In this document: positions 53,414-61,597 of the stretch, piece by piece
How positions within the stretch are numbered: the first letter of the stretch is position 1
Layout of the letters: every line of letters starts with the position of its first letter
Origin: Streptomyces lavendulae subsp. lavendulae
GTDB taxonomy: Bacteria > Actinomycetota > Actinomycetes > Streptomycetales > Streptomycetaceae
Reading direction: 5' to 3'
Assembly: GCF_002803845.1 (NCBI RefSeq)
Contig: NZ_CP024985.1
Coordinates: 3,162,001 to 3,226,000, forward strand
DNA: 64,000 nt
The notes under the pieces: model-generated
Seen by the model: only the letters and a program-made list of their open reading frames with translations
Told to the model about the DNA's origin: nothing
Databases searched by the model: none
Made by a program: the position numbers and the translations under genes

Positions 53414-54520
53414 GTGTATCCGAAGGTGAAGCCGGCCCTGGCACGGGCCTGGAGGGATCTGCAGACGGTCCAGTTCGGTGTGACGCCCGCGCACGCGGTG
53501 GTGCTCGGGCCGGTCGACACGGCCACGGGCGCGCTGATCGACCGGATCGACGGTACGCGGGGCATGGACCTGCTGCGGACCGAGGCCCGGGGGATGGGGC
53601 TGCCGGAGGGGCAGGTGGACGAGCTGGTGCGGCGGCTCGCGCGCGCCGGGCTGCTCGACGACGTCACCGCGGGAGGGCCGCGGGCCCAGGCGGTGCGGCG
53701 CCGCCCCGAGACCCTGGAGCGGCTCGGGCCCGATCTGGGTTCGCTCTCGCTGGTGCGCCGTGAACCGGGCGGTGATCTACGGGGCCTCGCGGCGCGGCGG
53801 GCGATACGGGTCCAGGTGCGCGGGAGCGGGCGGGTGGGGGCGGTGGTCGCCGCCGTCCTGGCGTCGGCCGGGGTCGGACGGGTCGATGTGCTCGACGGGG
53901 GCCGGGTGACCGCGGCCGACGTGGCGCCGGGCGGGCTCGGTCCGGCCGATGTGGGCCGGCTGCGGGCCGAGGCCGCGCGGGCCCTGGTACGGGGGTCGGC
54001 GCCGGGGCGGCCTCCGCGCACCGGGGATCCCGAGGGGCCGGAGCCCGGACCGGCGCTGGTGGTGGTCGCGCCCCGGGACGGGCTGCAGGCGTGGGCTCCC
54101 GATCCGGCCGCCGCGGCCGACTGGGTGGCCGCGGGCACCCCGCACCTGTACGCGGGGGTGCTGGAGGGGACGGGGCTGGTCGGCCCGCTGGTGCTGCCGG
54201 GCGCCACGGCCTGCGCCGGGTGCATGGAGCGCGAGCGCGTCGACCGGGATCCGGCCTGGCCGAGGATGCTGGTCCAGTGGCGGTCGGCGCACCGCCGCCG
54301 GGACTCGGGGGCCTGCGACGTGGGGCTGTCCACGGCGGTGGCGGGGCTGGCCGCGGCGCACGCCCTGGCCTTCCTCGACGGGGAGCTGCCCGCCTCGACG
54401 GCCGCCCGCTGGGAGGCCGCGCTTCCGGGGGCCCACTGGGAGCGGTCCCCGCTGCACCCCCATCCGGACTGCCCCTGCGCGGCGGCGCCCGCCGTGGCCG
54501 CCCCGGCGGTGCGCTCGTGA
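53414..54520 (+). CDS. ThiF/E1-like protein of the cyclodehydratase type, stand-alone
   Basis: The protein has 368 residues from GTG 53414 with GAGGGGGAAG upstream; longer in-frame starts exist but encode Gly-rich sequence. Residues about 20-100 resemble the winged-helix leader-binding module of azoline (TOMM) cyclodehydratases (VVLGPVDTATGALIDRIDGTRG). An E1-like Rossmann domain follows (VQVRGSGRVGAVVAAVLASAGVGRVDVLD). Zinc cysteines appear as CAGCMERERVDRD and CPCA near the end. The ATP-site arginine motif of active E1 enzymes is not evident. No YcaO, dehydrogenase or precursor peptide gene is nearby. Confidence 0.85.
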   Translation: MYPKVKPALARAWRDLQTVQFGVTPAHAVVLGPVDTATGALIDRIDGTRGMDLLRTEARGMGLPEGQVDELVRRLARAGLLDDVTAGGPRAQAVRRRPETLERLGPDLGSLSLVRREPGGDLRGLAARRAIRVQVRGSGRVGAVVAAVLASAGVGRVDVLDGGRVTAADVAPGGLGPADVGRLRAEAARALVRGSAPGRPPRTGDPEGPEPGPALVVVAPRDGLQAWAPDPAAAADWVAAGTPHLYAGVLEGTGLVGPLVLPGATACAGCMERERVDRDPAWPRMLVQWRSAHRRRDSGACDVGLSTAVAGLAAAHALAFLDGELPASTAARWEAALPGAHWERSPLHPHPDCPCAAAPAVAAPAVRS

Positions 54521-54658
54521 ACGGCCGGAGTCGCGGCGGACCGGGGGCGGGTGCCCGGGTCCGCGGGCCGGGGGGCTCGTGACAGGATGCGTCGGGGGCC
54601 GAGGGGCCGTCCCGGATCCGCCGCTCGCGGCGCAGCCGTCTGGGAACAGGAGGGGCGT

Positions 54659-55987
54659 ATGTCTGATCTTCCCCGGAAGGCGGTCACCCGTACCGTCAAG
54701 CTGGCCGCGCTGCCGCTCGGCATAGCGGGCCGGGCGACCTGGGGGCTGGGCAAGCGGATCGGCGGGAAGTCTGCCGAGATCGTCGCCCGGGAGCTCCAGC
54801 AGCGCACCGCCGAGCAGTTGTTCCGCACGCTCGGCGAGCTGAAGGGCGGCGCCATGAAGTTCGGGCAGGCCCTGTCGGTGTTCGAGTCGGCGCTTCCCGA
54901 GGAGGTCGCGGGTCCGTACCGGGCGGCGCTGACCAAGCTTCAGGAGGCGGCCCCGCCGCTGCCGGCGGCGCGGGTGCACCAGGTGCTGGCGGAGCGGCTC
55001 GGCGAGGACTGGCGGGAGCTCTTCGAGGAGTTCGAGGACAAGCCCGCCGCGGCCGCCTCCATCGGGCAGGTGCACCGGGCGGTGTGGCACGACGGCCGGC
55101 AGGTGGCGGTCAAGGTCCAGTACCCGGGGGCCGGAGAGGCACTGCTGTCGGACCTCAAGCAGCTGAGCCGCTTCGCCGGACTGCTCGGGCCGCTGATCCC
55201 CGGCATGGACATGAAGCCGCTGATCAACGAGCTGCGCGACCGGGTCGCGGAGGAGCTGGACTACGAGCTGGAGGCCGAGGCGCAGCGCGCGCACGCGGAC
55301 GCCTTCGACGCCGACCCGGACGTGGTGGTTCCGGACGTGGTGTACCAGGGCGACCAGGTGCTGGTGACGGAGTGGATGGAGGGCGTCCCGCTGTCGGAGG
55401 TGATCGCCGACGGCACTCAGGAGGAGCGCGACCGCGCCGGGCAGCTGCTGGCCCGGTTCCTCTTCTCCGGGCCCGCGCGCACGGGGCTGCTGCACGCCGA
55501 TCCGCATCCGGGCAACTTCCGGCTGATCGAGGGGGCGGACGGCCGGATGCGGCTGGGCGTGCTCGACTTCGGCACTGTCGACCGGCTGCCGGGCGGCTGG
55601 CCCAAGCCCATAGGCCGGTCCCTGCGGTTGACCCTGGACGGGGACGCCGAGGGGGTATACGGACACCTGCGTGCCGAGGGGTTCGTGAAGGAGTCCATCG
55701 AACTCGACCCGGAGGCGGTGCTCGACTACCTCAAGCCGATCATCGAGCCCGCCGAGGCGGAGGAGTTCACCTTCACCAGGCCGTGGCTGCGCGGTCAGGC
55801 GGCCCGGATCGCCGATCCCCGCTCCCCCGCGCACCAGTTGGGGCGGCAGATCAACCTGCCGCCCTCGTACCTGCTGATCCACCGGGTGACGCTGAGCACC
55901 ATCGGGGTGCTGTGTCAGCTGGGTTCGACGGTGCGGCTGCGCGACGAGCTGGAGTCCTGGCTGCCGGGGTTCCTGCCCGAGGACTGA
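54659..55987 (+). CDS. ABC1/UbiB-family atypical kinase
   Basis: The protein has 442 residues. Characteristic motifs are KGGAMKFGQALSVFES (the KxGQ inhibitory helix, residues about 60-75), PAAAASIGQVHRAVW (an Ala-rich nucleotide loop), VAVKVQYPG with the catalytic Lys, and HADPHPGNFRL with LGVLDFGTVD. UbiB-type kinases support lipid-quinone synthesis by ATPase activity. RBS AGGAGGGG lies nine bases upstream. The mycobacterial homologue likewise lies next to whiB7. Confidence 0.93.
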   Translation: MSDLPRKAVTRTVKLAALPLGIAGRATWGLGKRIGGKSAEIVARELQQRTAEQLFRTLGELKGGAMKFGQALSVFESALPEEVAGPYRAALTKLQEAAPPLPAARVHQVLAERLGEDWRELFEEFEDKPAAAASIGQVHRAVWHDGRQVAVKVQYPGAGEALLSDLKQLSRFAGLLGPLIPGMDMKPLINELRDRVAEELDYELEAEAQRAHADAFDADPDVVVPDVVYQGDQVLVTEWMEGVPLSEVIADGTQEERDRAGQLLARFLFSGPARTGLLHADPHPGNFRLIEGADGRMRLGVLDFGTVDRLPGGWPKPIGRSLRLTLDGDAEGVYGHLRAEGFVKESIELDPEAVLDYLKPIIEPAEAEEFTFTRPWLRGQAARIADPRSPAHQLGRQINLPPSYLLIHRVTLSTIGVLCQLGSTVRLRDELESWLPGFLPED

Positions 55988-56018
55988 GTTCCGGGGGCGG
56001 GACCGGCGGCGGCCGGGG

Positions 56019-56225
56019 TCACCACCAGGCGGAGTCGAGGCGGCCCTCGATGGCCCGGAGGTTGGCCCGCGCGCAGTCCACGCAGAAGTACTGTCTGGTG
56101 CCGTTCTCCACCGAACAGGTCCAGGTCGGCGGGGCTCCGTCCGGGGAGCGTGCGCCGCAGCGCGCGCAGACGACGGGCCGGGCCCCGGATCCCGGCGGGT
56201 CGGGGTGGGGAGTCTGCTGGTCCAC
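56019..56225 (-). CDS. small zinc-ribbon protein
   Basis: The product is about 68 residues from GTG 56225; a longer frame begins at 56318, but its first 31 codons give a Pro/Arg-rich sequence. Two Cys pairs (VCARCG and YFCVDC) with a third Cys in WTCSVENG suggest a zinc ribbon. The end ANLRAIEGRLDSAWW is conserved-looking. The spacing to the ribosome site is poor, and a leaderless start is possible. Function unknown. Confidence 0.7.
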   Translation of the reverse strand: MDQQTPHPDPPGSGARPVVCARCGARSPDGAPPTWTCSVENGTRQYFCVDCARANLRAIEGRLDSAWW

Positions 56226-56270
56226 CTCCAGACGATATCCCCGCGGGGGGCGTCCGGGCTCCGCAACGCA

Positions 56271-56306
56271 CCGGGGGGACCGGTCCGTTCGGACCGGTCC
56301 CCCCGG
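56271..56306. terminator. strong inverted repeat between zinc-ribbon gene and wblC operon
   Basis: A perfect 17-bp stem (CCGGGGGGACCGGTCCG and complement) with a TT loop. A second 11-bp stem (CCGGGTCACCC) follows at 56310-56334. Together they close the wblC operon. Confidence 0.88.
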
Positions 56307-56348
56307 GGGCCGGGTCACCCGCTGGGTGACCCGGTGGCTCGGTGAGCC

Positions 56349-56681
56349 TCAGTGCATGACGGCCATGGCGAGCGCGCGCCGGGCGCGCATGGAGACGCGC
56401 TCGGCCCGGCGCTGCATGCGCCGCGCGGCGACCAGGCGCAGGGCGTGACGCTCGGCGTCCGCCTCACGCATGCGGTCGTCCATATGGGCACGGGCCAGGG
56501 CTTCTGGGATGAGTTGCATTTCGCGGGTCCTGTTCTGACGCGAGGTGATCGCGCCGGCGGTGATGAAGTCTGCGGTGGCGGAGCCGTGCGGCTGCTCGCT
56601 CGTGGTGGCGTAGGGGGACATGGGGGCCTGCTTCAGGGGGTCGCGCGTCAGGGGGCGGTCGATGGTTCCGATGGCGGTCAT
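56349..56681 (-). CDS. hypothetical basic protein co-translated with wblC
   Basis: The protein has 110 residues, starting inside the wblC stop (ATGA at 56678-56681). The middle and C-terminal parts are helical and Arg-rich (DDRMREADAERHALRLVAARRMQRRAERVSMRARRALA), with a less ordered N-terminus (TIDRPLTRDPLKQAP). No known domain is recognised. Coupling to wblC means it would be induced by the same antibiotics. Confidence 0.75.
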   Translation of the reverse strand: MTAIGTIDRPLTRDPLKQAPMSPYATTSEQPHGSATADFITAGAITSRQNRTREMQLIPEALARAHMDDRMREADAERHALRLVAARRMQRRAERVSMRARRALAMAVMH

Positions 56682-57049
56682 GCCGCTGCAACCGGGTTCT
56701 TGCGCGGACGGCCACGGGGACGCTTGCGCGCCACGACGACGCCCTGGACGAAGAGCTCTCCGCCCCAGACGCCCCAGGGCTCGCGGCGCTCCTGGGCGCC
56801 GGCGAGGCAGGCCTCGACCAGCGGGCAGGTGCCGCAGAGGGACTTGGCGTACTCGACGTCGGCCGGGGACTCGGCGAAGAAGACCTCGGGGTCGAAGGTG
56901 CGGCAGGGAACCGGGACGCCGAGGTTCTCGATGGCGTCGTCGAGCGCGGTGAGCGCGGTGAGGGGGGTCAAGGTGGAGTCCTCCGGGACTGCGGGCGGGG
57001 AGATCGTTCGGTTCTGCGGTACGGACGGGGCGTGCGCTTCGAGTTGCAC
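56678..57049 (-). CDS. wblC: WhiB7-type antibiotic-resistance regulator WblC
   Basis: The protein has 123 residues from GTG 57049, with GAGGAAG nine bases upstream. Cluster cysteines are in PCRTFDP, then LCGTCPLVEAC. The EPWGVWGGE turn and the C-terminal AT-hook RPRGRPRK are the WhiB7/WblC hallmarks. It activates intrinsic resistance genes with the principal sigma factor when translation is inhibited. The promoter, upstream ORF and attenuator hairpin lie in the 650-bp leader. Confidence 0.96.
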   Translation of the reverse strand: MQLEAHAPSVPQNRTISPPAVPEDSTLTPLTALTALDDAIENLGVPVPCRTFDPEVFFAESPADVEYAKSLCGTCPLVEACLAGAQERREPWGVWGGELFVQGVVVARKRPRGRPRKNPVAAA

Positions 57050-57173
57050 GGTGTTTTCTTCCTCGTCTTGTTCGACTAGTCGTTCCGGCCGGTTGGCCGG
57101 TCGCGGCTTGGTACCTGGTCTTGCCAGTCCCGAGGCCCCTTCGCTCCGTCGTCCCCGTTCGGGGACAAACAGA

Positions 57174-57208
57174 AGGGCCGCGGATCCCGGGTGGGGTTCC
57201 GCGGCCCT
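57174..57208 (-). terminator. intrinsic attenuator in the wblC leader
   Basis: An 11-bp stem (AGGGCCGCGGA and complement) is followed on the transcript by TTCTGTTTGT. It lies after the upstream-ORF stop and 125 bases before the wblC start. This is the position expected for ribosome-mediated attenuation. Confidence 0.82.
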
Positions 57209-57219
57209 GAAGGCGCCGG

Positions 57220-57237
57220 CCTGATCATGAGATCAGG
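57220..57237 (-). other. hairpin overlapping the uORF stop codon
   Basis: CCTGATC-ATGA-GATCAGG is a perfect 7-bp stem that includes the upstream-ORF stop codon (57235-57233). A ribosome at the end of the uORF would cover it and could change pairing with the attenuator 12 bases downstream. Confidence 0.65.
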
Positions 57238-57550
57238 CTGGATCACTCCAGGGTTCGAGCCCGCGGAAGGCCCACATCAGGTGGTGCTGCTGCTTCTTCG
57301 TCTGCGTCTGGGATCCGGCACCGGCTGCGGCCGCGAAGCCATAGGCGCCATGCGCCTGGGCTTCCAGTACTGCCACCGGTGCCTGGGTCGGTCGCTCATT
57401 GCGCTCGCTGACCGCAAGGGTCGCCAGCAGGGCGGGCCGGTCAGCGGAAATCGCGGACAGACCGGTACCCAGGAGGGAGACGGAACCGAGCAGGCAGGAA
57501 GCGTCGACCGAGCGATCGGTCATTTTGGTGAAGGTCATGAAGCTGGTCAC
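57233..57550 (-). CDS. upstream ORF in the wblC leader
   Basis: A 105-codon frame starting at GTG 57550, with the strongest type of ribosome site (AGGAGG, spacing 8). It runs from TSFMTFTKMTDRSVDASCLLG to PWSDPA and stops just before the attenuator. The product has no recognised domain. WhiB7/WblC genes in actinobacteria have translated leaders whose stalling under ribosome inhibitors allows readthrough; the excellent start site and the position of the stop argue for this. The downstream sequence of the peptide is Gln/His/Thr-rich (SQTQTKKQQHH), possibly relevant to stalling. Confidence 0.72.
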   Translation of the reverse strand: MTSFMTFTKMTDRSVDASCLLGSVSLLGTGLSAISADRPALLATLAVSERNERPTQAPVAVLEAQAHGAYGFAAAAGAGSQTQTKKQQHHLMWAFRGLEPWSDPA

Positions 57551-57667
57551 TGGTCTCGCCTCCTCTCGGCGTCTCGGGGACTCGGCCCGAAGGCCCGTCC
57601 CATGCGTATTCGGATAAGTACAGCACGGATCCTGGGCTTCGGAGAAGCCACCGTTTCCGTTGCTAAG

Positions 57668-57706
57668 AACCTATGGGGATTCGCTGGGCATGTGCAAACT
57701 ATTTTT
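57668..57706 (-). promoter_or_regulatory. wblC promoter with AT-rich upstream element
   Basis: On the minus strand TTGCAC (57697-57692) and TAGGTT (57673-57668) are 18 bases apart. AAAAATAGTT lies directly upstream of the -35. WhiB7/WblC proteins recognise AT-rich DNA next to the -35 element, so this fits autoregulation. The promoter begins 12 bp after the uvrD2 stop. Confidence 0.72.
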
Positions 57707-57717
57707 CCGACGAGTTT

Positions 57718-59886
57718 CTACGCGTCGTCAGGATCCGCGCCCGCAGGCTCCTGGCCTGCGCAGATGGCCAGGACATCGGCTCCGTACCGCTCAAGCTTGC
57801 GACCACCCACGCCGGAGATCATCGAGAGCTGCCCCGCCTCGCCCGGCGCGGCCTCGGCGATGGCCATCAGGGTCTTGTCCGTGAACACGCAGTACGCGGG
57901 CATCCCCTGGAGCTTCGACTGGCCGGCGCGCCAGTCGCGCAGCCGCTCGTAGAGGCCCTCGTCCATGTCCGACGGGCAGTCCTCGCAGCGCATCAGCTTG
58001 ATCTCGCCGGCCTCGGTGAGGGTCCTGCCGCAGACCCGGCACAGCGCCGGTCCGCGGCGGCCGCGCTTGCGGGCCGCTCCCGCCTCGGGCCCGCCCGGCC
58101 GGCTGCCGAGGGCCGCCGAGCCCGGCCGCAGGCCGTTCAGGAAGCGGCTGGGGCGACGGGAGGCCCGGCCGCCCGGAGCCCGGGAGAGCGCCCAGGAGAG
58201 GGTCAGGTGGTGCCGCGCGCGGGTGACCCCGACGTACAGGAGCCGGCGCTCCTCCTCGACCTGCTCGTCGGTCTTGGCGTAGGTGATCGGCATCATGCCG
58301 TCGGTGAGGCCGACCAGGAACACGGCGTCCCACTCCAGGCCCTTGGCGGCGTGCAGCGAGGCGAGGGTGACGCCCTGGACGGTCGGCGCGTGCTGGGCGG
58401 CCCTGCGCTCGTCGAGCTCGACGACGAGGTCGGCCAGGGTCACGCCGGGCCGGCTGCGGGCGAAGTCCTCGGCGAGGCGGACCAGCGCGGCCAGGGACTC
58501 CCACTGGTCGCGCACGGCTCCGGAACCCGTGGGCGGCTCGGTGGTCCAGCCGGTGGAGCTGAGCACGGCCCGGACCTGGGAGGGCAGTTCCACCACGTCC
58601 TGCAGGAGGGGGTCGTCGCTGCCGCCGGACCGTGCGGATCCGCGCAGGGCGAGGACGGCCTTCTGGACCTCGGCCCGCTCGAAGAACCGCTCGGCCCCGC
58701 GCAGCTGGTACGGGACCCCGGCGTCGGCCAGGGCCTGCTCGTACACCTCGGACTGGGCGTTGATCCGGTAGAGGACGGCGATCTCCCCGGCCGGGACGCC
58801 GGCCGCGATCAGGTCCCGGACCCGGCCGGCCACGCCCTCGGCCTCGGCGGGCTCGTCGGGGTACTCGGCGTAGACCGGGTCGGGGCCGGGCTCGCGCTGG
58901 GAGACCAGTTCCAGGCGGTGCTCCGCGGCCCGGCCCCTGGCCTGGCCCAGCAGGCCGTTGGCCAGGTGGACCACCTGGGGGGTGGAACGGTAGTCGCGGA
59001 CCAGCTTGACGACGGTGGCCTGCGGGTAGCGGGTGCGGAAGTCGAGCAGGTGGTCGGGGGTGGCCCCGGTGAAGGAGTAGATGGTCTGGCTGGCGTCGCC
59101 GACGACGCAGAGGCTGTCGCGGTCGCCGAGCCAGAGTTCGAGCAGGCGCTGCTGGAGCGGGCTGACGTCCTGGTACTCGTCCACCACGAAGTGCTGGTAC
59201 TGGGCGCGGATCTGCTCGGCGATGTCGTGGCGGTCCTGGAGGACGCCGACGGTGAGGAGCAGCACGTCCTCGAAGTCGATCATCCCGCGGTCGCGCTTGA
59301 GTTGCTCGTACGTGCCGTAGATCTGGGCGATCTCGGCCAGGTCCCGGGGTGCCTCGCGGCCGGCCTTGAGGGCGGCGGCGGGGTAGTCGGCGGGGACGGT
59401 CTGGGTGACCTTGGCCCATTCGATCTCGCCGGTGACGTCGCGCAGCTCGTTGCGGTCGAGGCGGATGCGGCAGCGGGCGCCGGCCTCGGCCACGAACTGG
59501 ATCTTGCGCTCCAGGAGCCGGGGCAGCTCGCCCCCGACGGCCCGGGGCCAGAAGTACTGGAGCTGGCGCAGGGCCGCGGAGTGGAAGGTGCGGGCCTGGA
59601 CCCCTCCTGCGCCGAGGGTGCGCAGGCGGCCGCGCATCTCTCCGGCGGCGCGGTTGGTGAAGGTGACGGCGAGCACGCTGGCGGGCATGAGCATGCCCGA
59701 GCGGACCCCGTACGCGATGCGGTGCGTGATCGCGCGGGTCTTGCCGGTGCCGGCGCCGGCCAGTACGCACACCGGGCCGCGCAGGGTCGTGGCGACCTCG
59801 CGCTGCTCCGGGTCCAGGCCCAGGAGCACGGCGTCCGCGGCGTCTGCGTCGGCCGGGGAGACTGAGGAGTGCGTTGCTGCTGTCAC
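57718..59886 (-). CDS. uvrD2: UvrD2-type ATP-dependent DNA helicase
   Basis: The protein has 722 residues from GTG 59886. It carries Walker A VLAGAGTGKTRAI (residues about 41-53), TFTNRAAGEM, the DEYQDVSPLQQ box, VVGDASQTIYSFTGA, LASLHAAKGLEWDAVFLVGL and LLYVGVTRAR. After the helicase core come a tetracysteine site (CRVCG and CEDC) and an HRDC domain (LKL... GQLSMISGVGGRKLERYG), the UvrD2 arrangement of mycobacteria. It is next to wblC, as in M. tuberculosis. Confidence 0.94.
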   Translation of the reverse strand: MTAATHSSVSPADADAADAVLLGLDPEQREVATTLRGPVCVLAGAGTGKTRAITHRIAYGVRSGMLMPASVLAVTFTNRAAGEMRGRLRTLGAGGVQARTFHSAALRQLQYFWPRAVGGELPRLLERKIQFVAEAGARCRIRLDRNELRDVTGEIEWAKVTQTVPADYPAAALKAGREAPRDLAEIAQIYGTYEQLKRDRGMIDFEDVLLLTVGVLQDRHDIAEQIRAQYQHFVVDEYQDVSPLQQRLLELWLGDRDSLCVVGDASQTIYSFTGATPDHLLDFRTRYPQATVVKLVRDYRSTPQVVHLANGLLGQARGRAAEHRLELVSQREPGPDPVYAEYPDEPAEAEGVAGRVRDLIAAGVPAGEIAVLYRINAQSEVYEQALADAGVPYQLRGAERFFERAEVQKAVLALRGSARSGGSDDPLLQDVVELPSQVRAVLSSTGWTTEPPTGSGAVRDQWESLAALVRLAEDFARSRPGVTLADLVVELDERRAAQHAPTVQGVTLASLHAAKGLEWDAVFLVGLTDGMMPITYAKTDEQVEEERRLLYVGVTRARHHLTLSWALSRAPGGRASRRPSRFLNGLRPGSAALGSRPGGPEAGAARKRGRRGPALCRVCGRTLTEAGEIKLMRCEDCPSDMDEGLYERLRDWRAGQSKLQGMPAYCVFTDKTLMAIAEAAPGEAGQLSMISGVGGRKLERYGADVLAICAGQEPAGADPDDA

Positions 59887-60031
59887 CCCGCCATGCTGCC
59901 AGGTCCCGAGGGGCGGGCGGGAAAACCGTCCACAGGCGAGGGGCGTCCTTCATACCGTCACACCGGCCCCACCAGCCGGAGCGTCCGCGGCAGTCGGATC
60001 CGTCACACCGGCCGTCCCGGCACCCGGACCG

Positions 60032-60057
60032 GGAATGGGCCGGGGACGGGGGACGTT
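60032..60057 (+). promoter_or_regulatory. SigR-type promoter of the mycoredoxin gene
   Basis: GGAAT (60032-60036) and GTT (60055-60057) are separated by exactly 18 bases, the same spacing as the sigR promoter in this window. It lies 58 bp upstream of the mycoredoxin start. Confidence 0.85.
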
Positions 60058-60115
60058 CGATTACTCGGACCGATCACCGAGACCCGGTCCACCGAGACCT
60101 CCCAGAGGAGCGAGC

Positions 60116-60376
60116 ATGCAGGACACGGGCACCGTCACGATGTACAGCACCACCTGGTGCGGCTACTGCAACCGGCTGAAGAAGCAGCTGGACCGCGAGG
60201 GCATCGCGTACAACGAGATCAACATCGAGCTCGACCCGGAGTCCGCGAAGTTCGTGGAGCAGGCGAACGGCGGCAACCAGACCGTCCCCACCGTGCTCGT
60301 GAAGTCTTCCGGCGGCAACGAGTCCGTCATGACGAACCCGAGCCTGGCCCAGGTCAAGCAGGCCCTCGCCGTCTGA
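60116..60376 (+). CDS. mrx1: mycoredoxin (glutaredoxin-fold)
   Basis: The protein has 86 residues. The active site is TTWCGYCNRLK (residues about 11-21), followed by cis-Pro TVPTVLV. Mrx1 reduces mycothiol mixed disulfides and is a known SigR target in S. coelicolor, and a SigR promoter is present here. RBS GAGGAG lies 4 bases upstream. Confidence 0.93.
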   Translation: MQDTGTVTMYSTTWCGYCNRLKKQLDREGIAYNEINIELDPESAKFVEQANGGNQTVPTVLVKSSGGNESVMTNPSLAQVKQALAV

Positions 60377-60395
60377 CCGGTCCCGGCCCCGCAAT

Positions 60396-60417
60396 GGCCC
60401 CCGCCCCGGCGGGGGCC
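60396..60417. terminator. terminator downstream of mycoredoxin gene
   Basis: A perfect 10-bp stem (GGCCCCCGCC) with CC loop, 20 bp after the stop. A second, larger inverted repeat (CCCCGTACGCGGCGG, 60524-60554) lies just before the convergent nudC stop and probably ends that gene. Confidence 0.82.
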
Positions 60418-60561
60418 TGCTGCGTCCGGCCCGGCGTCATGGTGCCGCGCCGGGACCCGGGCGGTGCGTGGGGCGGTCGGGCCGTGATGCCGGGCGTCCT
60501 TCGCCGGAACCCCGGGCAGGTGCCCCCGTACGCGGCGGGCCGCCGCGTACGGGGTCGGCCG

Positions 60562-61503
60562 TCAGAGGGTCGTGGCCGGCTTCGGGAGGGGCTGGCCGTA
60601 CCAGAGCTCGACGAGGCGGGCCGCGATGGAGATGCCCGAGGGCGGCAGGACCTCGCCGGCCTCGATGGCGGCGCGCAGGTCCTCCCGGGAGAACCAGCGG
60701 GCCTCCTGGATCTCCTCGCCGTCGACCGTGATCTCCGAGCTGACGGCCCGGGCGTTGAAGCCCAGCATCAGGCTGTACGGGAACGGCCAGGGCTGGCTGG
60801 CCACGTACTCGACCGTGCCGACCTTGACGCCCGCCTCCTCCCACACCTCGCGGATCACCGACTGCTCGATGGACTCGCCCGGCTCCACGAACCCGGCCAG
60901 CGTCGAGAAGCGGCCCTCGGGCCAGTGCACCTGGCGGCCCAGCAGCGCGCGGTCCTGCTCGTCCGTGACCAGCATGATCACGGCCGGGTCGGTGCGCGGG
61001 TAGTGCTCGGCGCCGCAGCCCGGGCAGCGGCGGATGTGCCCGGCGGCCGCGACCACCGTGCGCTCGCCGCAGCGGGAGCAGAAGCGGTGCATGCGCTGCC
61101 AGTTCTCCAGCGCCACCGCGTGGACCATCAGCCCGGCGTCGCGGGGGCAGAGCAGCAGCCCGGCCTCGCGCAGTCCGGCCGGGCGGGCCGACTGGTCCAT
61201 CCGGCCCGGCAGGGAGTCCTTCTGCAGCGCGAAGTACCGTACGCCGTCCTCGTCCGTCCCCAGGAAGTAGCGGTGGGTCTCGGTGACCGGGGCCTCGAAG
61301 GCCGGGGTCATCACGATGGCGGTGCCGCCGTCGGGGGTGTCGTCGATCAGGACCTGGCCGCCGGAGACGACGAAGACGCGGGTCGTCGGGTGGCTCCAGG
61401 CCGCGGCGAGCCACGCCTCGTCGAGGCGGTGGTGCGCGGCGCGGTCGATTCCGCTGGGCGCGGCGAGCGAGAGAGGGCGCTCGGGCTCGGTATGGGTGCT
61501 CAC
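60562..61503 (-). CDS. nudC: NAD(+)/deNADding pyrophosphatase NudC
   Basis: The protein has 313 residues from GTG 61503, with GGAAG five bases upstream. Zinc ligands are FCSRCGERTV and RCPGCGAEHYP. The Nudix box is GFVEPGESIEQSVIREVWEEAGV, followed by the diagnostic SQPWPFPYSLM. It cleaves NAD(H) and removes NAD caps from RNA. The order uvrD2-mrx-nudC equals that of mycobacteria. Confidence 0.94.
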   Translation of the reverse strand: MSTHTEPERPLSLAAPSGIDRAAHHRLDEAWLAAAWSHPTTRVFVVSGGQVLIDDTPDGGTAIVMTPAFEAPVTETHRYFLGTDEDGVRYFALQKDSLPGRMDQSARPAGLREAGLLLCPRDAGLMVHAVALENWQRMHRFCSRCGERTVVAAAGHIRRCPGCGAEHYPRTDPAVIMLVTDEQDRALLGRQVHWPEGRFSTLAGFVEPGESIEQSVIREVWEEAGVKVGTVEYVASQPWPFPYSLMLGFNARAVSSEITVDGEEIQEARWFSREDLRAAIEAGEVLPPSGISIAARLVELWYGQPLPKPATTL

Positions 61504-61597
61504 AGGTACTTCCAACTCCCCCGGTGTGTGGGACAAGGCAGGCTGCTCGGGTGGCGGTGCGGCGCGGGTGGCCGGTGTGGCCGGTGTGGCGGTTGTG

